Assembly (NCBI GenBank): GCA_964407325.1
Contig: CAYOVA010000023.1
Location: 1 to 23,966 of the forward strand
Length of the DNA: 23,966 nt
DNA from: JAOAFZ01 sp964407325
Lineage (GTDB): Bacteria; Patescibacteriota; Microgenomatia; UBA1406; GWC2-37-13
Reading direction: 5' to 3'
The notes under the pieces: generated by a model
The model's database searches: none
Seen by the model: only the letters and a program-made list of their open reading frames with translations
What the model was told of the DNA's origin: nothing
In this document: positions 16,006-23,740 of the stretch, piece by piece
How the letters are laid out: each line of letters starts with the position of its first letter
How positions within the stretch are numbered: position 1 is the stretch's first letter
Program-made: the position numbers and the translations under genes

Positions 16006-16641
16006 TTAGCCACCCATGTCGTAGACAGCTCTCCCCAGAAGCCCGAGCAGGACAGAGTTGCCGTGGATCTCCATGCGGCGGCGCTCGAAGTACTGGACGA
16101 GGTAAACGTTGCCGTCCTCGAGTTGTTCCTCCATCACCTCCGTGATGGGGTAGCCGAAGCGGTTGACCCCGCCGTTGGCGTTGAAGTAGCTCAAGAACCG
16201 TCCGCAGACCTGGTAGCCCGTCTCAATGTAGCTCTGGCAGCCCGAGAAACCCGGCCCGGGTGACCATGGCCTGCCCACGAGTTCGAGGTATCGCGCGCCG
16301 AGCCGGCCGGCGAGGACTCCCAGCCCTTCACTCGAGTGGTCTTCAAGGCGGTCCCGCTCAAACCACTGCATCTGGCCTGTCCAGCCCTCGGCCGATCCTT
16401 GGTACTGTTCGCTGATCGGGTAGCCGAAGACAGCCAGGCCACCGTTGTTGCGCCAGTAGTTCAGGATGGTACCGCACACCTGGTAACCCGTCTCCGGGAA
16501 GAACTGGCAGTTCTGGGCGAGCGGGGCTTGTGCGGGATTTTCCGCCGGGGCCGCAGCCACGGATGTAACCGCACCGGCGAGCACGGCCATGAGCAGGATC
16601 AGGGTAAGCGGCATAAGGAGCCGCTTCATGTTAGGAGTCAT
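16006..16641 (-). CDS. secreted protein with two ETGYQV/FGYPISE repeats (LGFP-like)
   Basis: 211 residues. Seen: signal peptide to about residue 30, then two repeats (45-118 and 135-207), each with a cysteine, ETGYQVCG, a YW/YF…NGG segment, FGYPI[ST]E, an aromatic FER motif and an LG(R)LG-type end; cysteines 45, 56, 135 and 146. This is an LGFP-like repeat pattern that I associate with secreted Chloroflexota proteins, probably binding cell-wall or extracellular polymers (inference). Start ATG 16641 follows GAGG by nine bases; ATG 16629 is possible. The first 55 codons and the upstream 118 bp are the 283-bp inverted repeat. Codons are GC-rich, unlike the flanking membrane-protein genes. The promoter at 16783-16810 lies outside the repeat. 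Confidence 0.85.
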   Translation of the reverse strand: MTPNMKRLLMPLTLILLMAVLAGAVTSVAAAPAENPAQAPLAQNCQFFPETGYQVCGTILNYWRNNGGLAVFGYPISEQYQGSAEGWTGQMQWFERDRLEDHSSEGLGVLAGRLGARYLELVGRPWSPGPGFSGCQSYIETGYQVCGRFLSYFNANGGVNRFGYPITEVMEEQLEDGNVYLVQYFERRRMEIHGNSVLLGLLGRAVYDMGG

Positions 16642-16759
16642 TGCTATTATCCTCGATATTCTTCTTCCCTCCGACGGCGTACATGGATATGGCAACTTTG
16701 TGGATACGTCCTCCTTCCATTATTTGATATATTCTGTTGGCGTAAGGCCGAAAATGTCC
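16477..16759 (-). repeat. 283-bp perfect inverted repeat, copy 2
   Basis: Exact reverse complement of 2740-3022. Here the coding end runs smoothly into the rest of the repeat protein (ETGYQV|CG, matched by the second internal repeat ETGYQVCG), so this copy looks native on that side. The other side carries about 20-50 bp that at copy 1 read as the N-terminus of the substrate-binding protein. Confidence 0.97.
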
Positions 16760-16782
16760 TGAGTGTAAAAGTTCAGAAGCTC

Positions 16783-16810
16783 ATTATACCATTTTAAAAC
16801 CTATAGTAAA
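16783..16810 (-). promoter_or_regulatory. sigma70-type promoter of the ETGYQV repeat gene
   Basis: On the minus strand TTTACT (16805-16810), 16 bp, TATAAT (16783-16788). The transcript would start near 16776 and cross the repeat boundary at 16759, giving a leader of about 135 nt. The interval 16642-16916 otherwise holds the repeat and the terminator hairpin of the upstream gene. Confidence 0.55.
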
Positions 16811-16833
16811 ATAAGGGTGTGAAAGTTGTATCA

Positions 16834-16862
16834 GTGTCCGGACTCATCGAGAGTCCGGACAC
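16834..16862 (-). terminator. 12-bp perfect hairpin after the PKD-like gene 2
   Basis: GTGTCCGGACTC, loop ATCGA, GAGTCCGGACAC. It lies 54 nt after the stop of the gene at 16917. No T run follows on the minus strand. Confidence 0.6.
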
Positions 16863-16916
16863 CAGGAAGAGCATAGCTCTCGATCACCGATATATAGTGC
16901 TAGTGATGACTTAGCG

Positions 16917-18146
16917 TTACCGATGGACTAGCGGAAGGCGTACTACACACATGTCGATGTCGACAAAGATGGTTGTTGTTGGACCTCCTTCTAATGTCAC
17001 CGTGTATGGCCGAGGATCGCAGCCTTGCTGGGTGAGCATGTTGCGCCAGATGTTGTAACGGTGGATGAGTGTTATAGTGCTACCCGGCTGCAACGTAAAC
17101 ACATGCGAGCACACGCCGTCACCATAGCACAATTGAGTGTTAACTGGTCGAGTCCCTTCACCAGCATTGATCCTGAACGCTACATCCTTGCCACTCACTA
17201 GCTTATTCGGGCTGTAGCTGAGTGTTAGTGATGGCGTGCCCGGCTCCGGAGCGGTTGTCGCCGTAGCGGTTGGCGTACTGGTTGGCGACGGATCAGGCCC
17301 CGGTCCAGTGGTAGCCGTAGTGGTGACCGTACCGGTAGTTGTCATTGTAGGCGTTGTGGAAGGGGTAGATGTTGGTGTCGCCGTCGGCTCGCCGCTGGGA
17401 GTAGCGGTAGGTGTACTGGTAAATGTGGGAGACGGTGCCTCCGGCGCCAGCACAATTACCTCAAGCGGCGTTGTGCGATCATTCGGCCCTTTGTCGCTGC
17501 TATTCCGAAGGTCTATCTGGTAGATCCCCGGTTGCGTGTAGAAGTGCCGGATTAGCGTATGCTCTTCGCGGTAGAACGCATTGGCAGCGTTACCGTCGCC
17601 GAAGAGGACCTGGCAGATGGTGCTTTTCTCACAGAAGATCCAGATATCCACCGGCTCACCCAGCGTTATTACTGCCGGGGTGCTCAGGCTCAGTTCAACA
17701 CGGCGCTCGTCGACCGGATAGAGGAGCTGATTGTCGAGAAATACCCAGCGGGAGTTATCCTCCTCGCGGGCTCTGTTCATCTCCTGTTCAGCGTATTCGA
17801 TGGCCGTAAACTGGGCTTCGAAGTCGTCCTCGCCGGCACACCTACCCTGTACTCCCTGGAGCTTCCCGGTAGTGGCGTTCGTAGTGAAGCTGAAGGTGGT
17901 GTCGCCGGTTGTCGTAGCATGGTACACCTTGTGCACGTTCTCGCCGTTCATCTCCAGAACGGCAACACGGCGCCCCGCAGGCACGACCGCGCTGGTGTCG
18001 GCGCTTTGATTTACAGTGTAGCCCCGGAAAGGGCAGACCGTATCCTGGGCGCGGGCAGAGGGAAGCGCAGGGAGAAGCGTGAGCAGCAAAGCAGCAATCA
18101 GAACCAACCGTACACGTCGCAGGACACTCCAAAGCGGCCTTTGCAT
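16917..18146 (-). CDS. secreted multi-cysteine PKD-like protein 2 with Thr/Pro linker
   Basis: 409 residues. Seen: signal peptide (1-33, ending ARA), an N-terminal domain (about 35-230) with C38, C103, C172 and C178, YPVDERRVELSL and a PKD-like FGDG (182-185), a Thr/Pro/Ser linker (about 236-305), then a second PKD-like domain with YGDG (341-344), C376 and C400, ending in RLPLVHR. It is a paralog of the protein at 21624-23498: the cysteine spacing and the FCE-ST-C motif match. The terminal LPLV pattern is one I associate with secreted Chloroflexota proteins. A strong GGAGGACAAGGT precedes ATG. Codons are GC-rich. Probable role: extracellular adhesion or binding; no catalytic motif is seen. 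Confidence 0.87.
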   Translation of the reverse strand: MQRPLWSVLRRVRLVLIAALLLTLLPALPSARAQDTVCPFRGYTVNQSADTSAVVPAGRRVAVLEMNGENVHKVYHATTTGDTTFSFTTNATTGKLQGVQGRCAGEDDFEAQFTAIEYAEQEMNRAREEDNSRWVFLDNQLLYPVDERRVELSLSTPAVITLGEPVDIWIFCEKSTICQVLFGDGNAANAFYREEHTLIRHFYTQPGIYQIDLRNSSDKGPNDRTTPLEVIVLAPEAPSPTFTSTPTATPSGEPTATPTSTPSTTPTMTTTGTVTTTATTGPGPDPSPTSTPTATATTAPEPGTPSLTLSYSPNKLVSGKDVAFRINAGEGTRPVNTQLCYGDGVCSHVFTLQPGSTITLIHRYNIWRNMLTQQGCDPRPYTVTLEGGPTTTIFVDIDMCVVRLPLVHR

Positions 18147-18218
18147 ACCTTGTCCTCCTAAACACGCGATTACGCAGGAACTGTTGTATATATCGGTGAT
18201 GTAAAGGTTCCTTTAGGG

Positions 18219-18227
18219 AGTATAGCA
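18219..18227 (-). promoter_or_regulatory. extended -10 promoter of PKD-like gene 2
   Basis: TGCTATACT on the minus strand (extended -10), about 73 nt before the start codon. No good -35 is seen. The rest of 18147-18287 has no other recognisable element. Confidence 0.4.
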
Positions 18228-18287
18228 GGATTACAAGGGGATTTGTGTGTAGTGAATATGTAGGTTGTCAGCGTCCGACGAAAGTAA

Positions 18288-21200
18288 TTAGTTGTTATTT
18301 TTTGCTCTATAGAGTAATCCAAACCCTAACATTGTAACAATGAGCATTCCTGCAAATTCAAGATATTGCGGTAAAAATACCAGATGAATTGTAGATGAAG
18401 GGTCGATAGAGTCTTTATCTAGGATCCAGCCATTTGCCCAGTTATTTACAGGGACATGTGTGGTAACTTCTTTGCCTCCTACAAAGGGGAAAACAGCGGC
18501 AAATATGTCCTTTGAGCTGTGCTTATATGCCTTCCAGCCACTATCATACGTTTGGTTCAGCAATACAACTGCACCTGGAGAAATTTCACCTGGATTCACT
18601 TCATAATGAAAATAAGATCGTTTCTTTGCTTGAAATGCATTCACATAGCGTGCCTGAGGAATATTCGGGTTTTTTTCTGTAATAACAACATTTTTAATCT
18701 GAGAGTAGGGAAGGTAAGAGAGATCCATTTTCAGCAATGTATTTTCAGAAGGAGTATTTGTATAGGAAGTATTCTGGAACGAAAATGTATACCCGACTCC
18801 ATACTGGTACTTAGGGCTAATTACGTAATAGGTTTCATTATCTTGAATAAGGTCTTCAATATAGTTTTGTGATTTCGTTCGGTCGAGAATGTAAAAAAAT
18901 AATCGTTTGCCGGCACTGTTTTTAGATGAAACCGACAGCAAATAGCCGTATTGCTGTTCAACCTGGCCCACAAGATAAGTAAAGCATCCCCAGACATTAT
19001 TATTTGTTCGTACTTGTAATATTGATCCAATCTTTTTTACAGTAATAGGCCCTGCACTCTTTCCACACGAAAGAACATTCACTGCAGAAGGATTCAATGT
19101 AGTAGCTTTGTAGTCAGGAAAATGGAGTGAGACTGTTCCATTTTTTGATTCGACTGTTACTGGGACTGTGATCTGCCGTTCTTTACCATCTCTGATAATG
19201 TGAAATACCGCCGAAGAAGTGCCAGTTTGAATGCTATATAAGTCTGCATCATCAAGCAAAGCAGCTGCGCGGGGAGTAGATACGGAAATGAACTGGTCAG
19301 ATTTTGTAACAGTCCAGTTCTGTTGTGGTTGGCGTGATTGAGTCATAAAGTCAAGAAACGGATAGTAGGCATTGTAGGGAAGGGTATCGGTTGAAATATA
19401 TGTTTTATTATTGGCATAGGCAGTGTCATCGCTCATTCGTTTTACGGTGGGACCAATATTGGGAACAGATTCTGCAATGGCAACAAATGATTTTGCAGTG
19501 TACTCATGATTTACTTTGTACACCCGTATGTCTTTCAATTGCTTCACTTGTTCCACACCCTGTGTAGATCCAAGCACCTCCTCTAAGCGGTCATATTGCA
19601 ATCCCTTTACAGGTGAAGAAACAGGGATAAGTGAATAATCCAGAACCAGGTAATCGACAGCATACTTTTCCAGTACGTTTTTTAGTTGTTGCGGATCTTC
19701 GGCTTCAATGGCAGTTTTCACTTCCCAAAAGTAACTTTCACCTTTTTCGGACCATACATCAAAAGTACGGCTCACNNNNNNNNNNNNNNNNNNNNNNNNN
19801 NNNNNNNNNNNNNNNNNNNNNNNNNNNNNNNNNNNNNNNNNNNNNNNNNNNNNNNNNNNNNNNNNNNNNNNNNNNCTTCCCAAAAGTAACTTTCACCTTT
19901 TTCGGACCATACATCAAAAGTACGGCTCACAATTGGTTGCTCTATTCCATACCACAAAAAACCGGAGCCATTGTACCCCCACTTATGGAAAAACCACCCC
20001 CAGAACGTATAGTCGGGTAGCAGGGCAATGCGCTGATTTTTATCAACAGTCTTAAAGTACGCCATTACCTCACTATATTGTTTGGGAATTTTTTGCTTAA
20101 CTTCAGCATTATAAAAATGCCCTTTCCATATAGGAACTGAAACAATGAGCAGTAGCAGAAATGCGGTGGCAACTGTAAAACTAGTGAGATGTCGGGCAGT
20201 AACATGCCGTAAACCGTGAAGGTGTTTGTATCGAATATAGATTTTTTCAATCGCTGTTCCGATAGCAAGAATTCCTGTGGCAAAAAAAATACTTCCAAAA
20301 AAGGCATGGGGAATAATAAATTTGGTAAATGGTGCGCGAAAAATCTGGTTGAGTGTCTCGTTACTGCGTATGAGCAAGTTTAGCTGTTCAAATGGGGGAG
20401 TTGCAGATAATAGAGCCAATGCTACAGGTAAAAACCCGAACAGCAGGTACCTGTTCCGTTTAAAGTGATAAAAAAAGCCGGCGAACATTATCAAAATAAT
20501 CGCAAACTGAATCGTACGGACGGTTTCCTGGTTCAAAAATGATTTCCAGGGTGCAAATAATAAACCATGGGTAGCGCTATATAAATCTATGTAAAACCCT
20601 TGAAAGGTTAGAAAGTTATCTATTGTGCCTTTCTCTTGGTTCTGATAAAACAAATCTACCGTGCTAAAGGTATTTGATTTTGCTTCTTTTACCACATCGA
20701 TATTGTTGGAAATAAAGTAAGCCTGGGGCAAAATCCAGAATAAGTTGATAGCAATTATAAACACAGCAAGGAGCGGAGCCACTGTTATAACGCGCTTGAT
20801 ATGTTTGCTGAATAATAACCCAAATGAAATACATCCCAATAGCAGCATGTACACAATAAACAGCGTTTGAATATAAAAAGCAGGCGTGGCCAGAAGGTTG
20901 ATAATAAAGAACTGCGTTATTGTGTTTTGCTGTATTTTTTTGTTTTGTTGTGCGGACTGTGGTAATAGTACTTTCAAAAATATCCACAAAAGCCAGGGGA
21001 GTGCAGCAAAGAAAATAGAAAACGCCTCCAGAGGTAATGCAAAAATTTGAACTGTTCCCAGGTTTACCATGTAAAACAATCCGCCAAGAAAGGAAATGGA
21101 AGGTCTGCTGTCTGCCAAATGGAGATACCGAAGTGACCGATACATGCCAATACCTCCGATAGCCAGCATTGCTGTGTGGAAAAAGTATCGTTCTAATGTT

Positions 21201-21475
21201 TGAGGCAGGAAAAATGAAACAACCCACATAAGAATTGCTCGAATAAGATCGGAGGAGTGGGCGAGTCCTGAAACCAGTCCAAAATTCTGATACTCCTGCC
21301 AGCCGGCAAAGAAAGCCCGCTTTACAGCAAGCCATGGGTCAAGTTCTGTTTGCAAATTGTCCCAGCCGATAAGAGAAGTACCAAGTTTGTAGTTGGTTAC
21401 AAAAATCAAGAAGGCAGTTACAGATAGCAGAAGGGGATAGCGGAATCTAAAAAGGAATAAACGGAGTTTGTGCAT
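18288..21475 (-). CDS. large polytopic membrane protein B (GT-C/YfhO-like), split by a false gap
   Basis: As given, the gene is interrupted by 100 N. The two halves share VSRTFDVWSEKGESYFWE, and removing the N run plus one 55-bp copy gives 3033 nt, a single frame of 1010 residues. Seen: many membrane helices in the first half, with GWDNLQTELDP in the first outer loop (possible GT-C acidic site at D39) and a long periplasmic-type C-terminal region with VPNIGPTVKRMSDDTAYANN, PYNAYYPFLDF, VNNWANGWILDKD and a final helix. It is a paralog of protein A (13189-15891). A role in transferring sugars to surface polymers is plausible but unproven. Start ATG 21475 has TATAAT at 6 nt and no ribosome binding site. 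Confidence 0.85.
19721..19775. repeat. 55-bp contig-end overlap, left copy
   Basis: Identical to 19876-19930. It ends exactly where the N run begins. It is an assembly overlap, not a biological repeat. Confidence 0.95.
19776..19875. other. artificial assembly gap of 100 N
   Basis: 100 N between two contig ends that share exactly 55 bp. Merging the overlap restores the reading frame of membrane protein B, so no sequence is missing. Confidence 0.93.
19876..19930. repeat. 55-bp contig-end overlap, right copy
   Basis: Identical to 19721-19775 and starts at the first base after the N run. A length of 55 equals a common assembler k-mer. Confidence 0.95.
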
Positions 21476-21481
21476 GGAATT

Positions 21482-21487
21482 ATTATA
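21482..21487 (-). promoter_or_regulatory. TATAAT box 6 nt before membrane protein B (leaderless-type)
   Basis: TATAAT, AATTCC, ATG on the minus strand, the same layout as at the paralog start 15891. No Shine-Dalgarno sequence and no clear -35. Confidence 0.6.
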
Positions 21488-21509
21488 GTTGATTTTATAG
21501 TTGGGTTGA

Positions 21510-21539
21510 TGCCCGGGATCCCTTGCGGGTCCCCGGGCA
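21510..21539 (-). terminator. hairpin with GCAA tetraloop downstream of PKD-like gene 1
   Basis: Outer stem TGCCCGGG/CCCGGGCA, inner stem CCC/GGG, and a GCAA loop on the minus strand. It is the most distal of three hairpins in the 150 bp between the PKD-like gene 1 and membrane protein B. Confidence 0.5.
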
Positions 21540-21554
21540 CCTCCTAGGTTAGGT

Positions 21555-21576
21555 GGGGAGTATTGACCTCCTCCCC
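21555..21576 (-). terminator. 6-bp hairpin downstream of PKD-like gene 1
   Basis: GGGGAG, a 10-nt loop, CTCCCC. Weaker than its neighbours; listed as part of the hairpin cluster. Confidence 0.35.
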
Positions 21577-21604
21577 GCGAGGTTTCCGACAGTCGTGCTA
21601 GTCT

Positions 21605-21620
21605 GCCAGCGGGTGCTGGC
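21605..21620 (-). terminator. hairpin immediately after the stop of PKD-like gene 1
   Basis: GCCAGC, loop, GCTGGC, beginning 3 nt after the stop codon at 21624. The T run lies on the plus-strand side (21621-21625), so it would be a textbook terminator only for plus-strand transcription. Confidence 0.45.
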
Positions 21621-21623
21621 TTT

Positions 21624-23498
21624 TTAGCGAGCAGCGATGACGGTGTGCTCCCAAAGCACGACACCGTCAGCCGACTTGGCCTGCACCTTCCAGATGCCAG
21701 GCCGGAAGTCGTGCTCGAACACATCAGGGACATTGGGGCGCATGCCCCGCAGCCCGGTGTTCTCGCCGTCGCCAAAGTCCGTGGTCACCCCGAAGTTGCC
21801 GTTACTGGTGAGGGTGAACCTCACCTTGACGCCGCCGTCGGGGTAGCGCGTCAGGACCTCGGCGGTGGCGTTAACGACGTGGCTGATGCCGTGGACAACG
21901 GGCAGGAACGTGCGGCAGATTGCCGGGTCGACGGTGATGGTGGCGCCCTCTGCGAGGGCGGCCATGCTCAGCGAGGCGACCTCGGCCGTGTTAAGGCTGT
22001 AGGCGTACGTGCGCGGCTGACAGCCGCCCTGCCCGGGCTGGGCGTTAGCGTCGATGTCGTAGGCGTGGGTGATCGACAGCGTCTGCCCAGGCTTGACGTT
22101 GAACAGCCCAGTGTCGCTGCCATCCCCGAAGTCCAGGGAGCCGACGAAGTCGGCTTCACCTTGGCTTGCCTTCACCGCGAAGGTGACGATCTGGCCGGAC
22201 TTGGGGCGGATTGGGCTGTGCGTAACGGTGGCAGTCGCGGGCACCGGCGTCGCCGCCGGGAGCACCGTAATGGCCTTGCTGGCAACCGTCGTGCCCTGCT
22301 GGTCGCGCACCTCCATCAGCCGCTGCTGCGGCTGGTTGCCGCTGTTTGCGAACACGTGGGGGAAGCCAACCGACTGGCCGGGCTGGATGGCGATCACGCC
22401 GGTGTCCTGCCCGTCGCCAAAGTGCAGCCGCCCGACGAAGTTGACGTTCCCCTGGCCAGCGGTCAGGGTAGCGGTGACCACCTCGCCGTGCTTCACCATG
22501 GCCGGAGCCTCGATTGTAATGGTGGGCGGGGTCTGGGTCGGGGGCGTGATGGTGATGCTCGCGCTATCCAGCAGCTCGCGGTTCGGGCCGCGGAGCTCGA
22601 TGGTCGCGCTTCGGGTCCCCGCCGGGAACACATGCTGGCTCGTTTGCGTCTGGCCGCCGGTCGTGCGCGGGCAGAACTCAACCCCTGGCCGCCACACAAC
22701 GCACACGTCGGCATCGATGCTGGTGGCGAAGATCGCCGTCACCAGCTCGCCCTCGGTGTAGGTGCCCTTGTCGGTACCGATACTGCCGGTCAAGATCTCC
22801 GGCGTAGGCGCGTCCTGAACGTTGATCGCCAGCCGGACAAACTTGTCCGAGCTATTGGCGACTTCGATCAGCTTCGACCCTGGGGTGGCGTAGATGTGCG
22901 TGAGGTTCTGGCCGCCAGCCTGGTAACCCAGGTCGAAAGACTGGCCGTCGCCCCACTTCCCGGCACAGCGCGTGCTCCATTCGCAGAAGATCGCGAGGGT
23001 GACGACGTCACCCACCTGGATCTGCGAGGCTTCTGGGTCAAGCAGCGACAGGTTCACGGTCCGCTCATCCACGGGGTGGACGAGCTTGCCGTAGAGGGAG
23101 ATCTCGCGGTTACCGTCCTCGCCACGCGCGGTGAACAACTCACCCTCCACGATCTCCACTGCGGTCAGCTGAGCCTCGGCCGCGGAGTTGCCCCCGCAGA
23201 AGCCTTTGGTGCCCAGCGGGAAGCCGCCGGGCTGCAGCGCGAAGTTGAAGCTCGTCTCGGTGCTGGTGATGTTGGAACCCACGCGCCTCTGAAACGAACT
23301 GGCATACTCCACGCCAGCGAACCACACTCCGGCACCGATGCTCTCGGCCTGACCGGAGTTCGGGTTGATCGTCTGGCCGCGGTTCACGCAGTTCACGCTG
23401 GCCGCCTCCGCGTTCCCGGGCACGCCCCAGAGGGCGAGCGAGGAGGAGAGCAGGGTCAGGATGAACAGCAGCCGGGCCAACCCATTTGAACGCTCCAC
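21624..23498 (-). CDS. secreted multi-cysteine PKD-like protein 1
   Basis: 624 residues. Seen: signal peptide (1-32), an N-terminal domain (about 35-228) with C37, C101, C172 and C178, HPVDERTVNLSL and WGDG (182-185), an Ig/PKD-like segment (about 235-320, C266 and C276), then PKD-like repeats with FGDG at 360-363, 457-460 and 575-578, and GCQPR…ICRTFLPVV (493-533) as in paralog 2. No catalytic motif; likely extracellular binding or scaffold. The start is GTG 23498, chosen because AAGGAG lies 7 nt upstream and the signal peptide begins there. Strongly GC-rich, with a long open antisense frame that is only a shadow. Transcription probably starts near 23734, after a long structured leader. Confidence 0.87.
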   Translation of the reverse strand: MERSNGLARLLFILTLLSSSLALWGVPGNAEAASVNCVNRGQTINPNSGQAESIGAGVWFAGVEYASSFQRRVGSNITSTETSFNFALQPGGFPLGTKGFCGGNSAAEAQLTAVEIVEGELFTARGEDGNREISLYGKLVHPVDERTVNLSLLDPEASQIQVGDVVTLAIFCEWSTRCAGKWGDGQSFDLGYQAGGQNLTHIYATPGSKLIEVANSSDKFVRLAINVQDAPTPEILTGSIGTDKGTYTEGELVTAIFATSIDADVCVVWRPGVEFCPRTTGGQTQTSQHVFPAGTRSATIELRGPNRELLDSASITITPPTQTPPTITIEAPAMVKHGEVVTATLTAGQGNVNFVGRLHFGDGQDTGVIAIQPGQSVGFPHVFANSGNQPQQRLMEVRDQQGTTVASKAITVLPAATPVPATATVTHSPIRPKSGQIVTFAVKASQGEADFVGSLDFGDGSDTGLFNVKPGQTLSITHAYDIDANAQPGQGGCQPRTYAYSLNTAEVASLSMAALAEGATITVDPAICRTFLPVVHGISHVVNATAEVLTRYPDGGVKVRFTLTSNGNFGVTTDFGDGENTGLRGMRPNVPDVFEHDFRPGIWKVQAKSADGVVLWEHTVIAAR

Positions 23499-23735
23499 AG
23501 CCGTACTCCTTCCAGTTGATACCTATAGGGGTCAGCACGCTCTGCGTTTCAGCTAACGTACTGGTTTTCCAGGTCCCCTGTACCAGGGAGAAACAATATT
23601 CACCCTATTACAGGAGACCCGGAACTGTCAGTAGTTGACAATCCTATAGTCGGAAAAAATTTCCTAACCTAGATGTTAAGGTACAAAAACCTTACCTTTC
23701 TATGCGCTAAACATATGTCTAGCGCATAGTAAAGG
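23499..23735 (-). ncRNA. long structured 5' leader of PKD-like gene 1
   Basis: About 235 nt between the promoter and the GTG start without a credible ORF. In transcript order it holds the 30-nt palindrome (23700-23729), an AAGGTA/TACCTT stem, GGAAA/TTTCC, TGTCA/TGACA (around 23625-23640), CCCTG/CAGGG (around 23577-23587), CTGG-AAAA-CCAG and a two-part stem GTTAGC…ACGC-AGA-GCGT…GCTGAC (around 23532-23558), then the ribosome binding site. I do not recognise a known riboswitch class. It may be a cis-regulatory RNA. Confidence 0.4.
23700..23729. repeat. 30-bp near-perfect palindrome
   Basis: CTATGCGCTA (23700-23709) and TAGCGCATAG (23720-23729) flank a centre that contains the palindrome ACATATGT. 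Only one position pair is unmatched (a G-U pair in the minus-strand RNA). It sits just after the predicted transcription start, where it could be an operator or a leader hairpin. Confidence 0.75.
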
Positions 23736-23740
23736 CCTAT

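Noticed and set aside
15930..18250. A transposon or integron carrying the GC-rich genes
   Set aside because: No transposase, integrase, recombinase or convincing terminal repeats or target duplications are present. The only shared word (9 bp) is too short.
19721..19930. A biological tandem repeat in membrane protein B
   Set aside because: The copies stop exactly at the N run and merge to one frame, which is the mark of unmerged contig ends.
21645..23489. A 614-codon open frame on the plus strand
   Set aside because: It lies fully antisense to the PKD-like gene 1. GC-rich coding DNA gives such shadow frames. Its translation has no signal peptide or motif, while the minus-strand frame has a signal peptide, ribosome binding site and repeated GDG turns.
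23532..23640. Possible cyclic-di-GMP or other known riboswitch in the leader
   Set aside because: Parts such as GAAACGCAGAGC recall a GEMM-type core, but the conserved CAGGGCAAACC and paired tetraloop/receptor elements are absent. Kept only as an unclassified structured leader.
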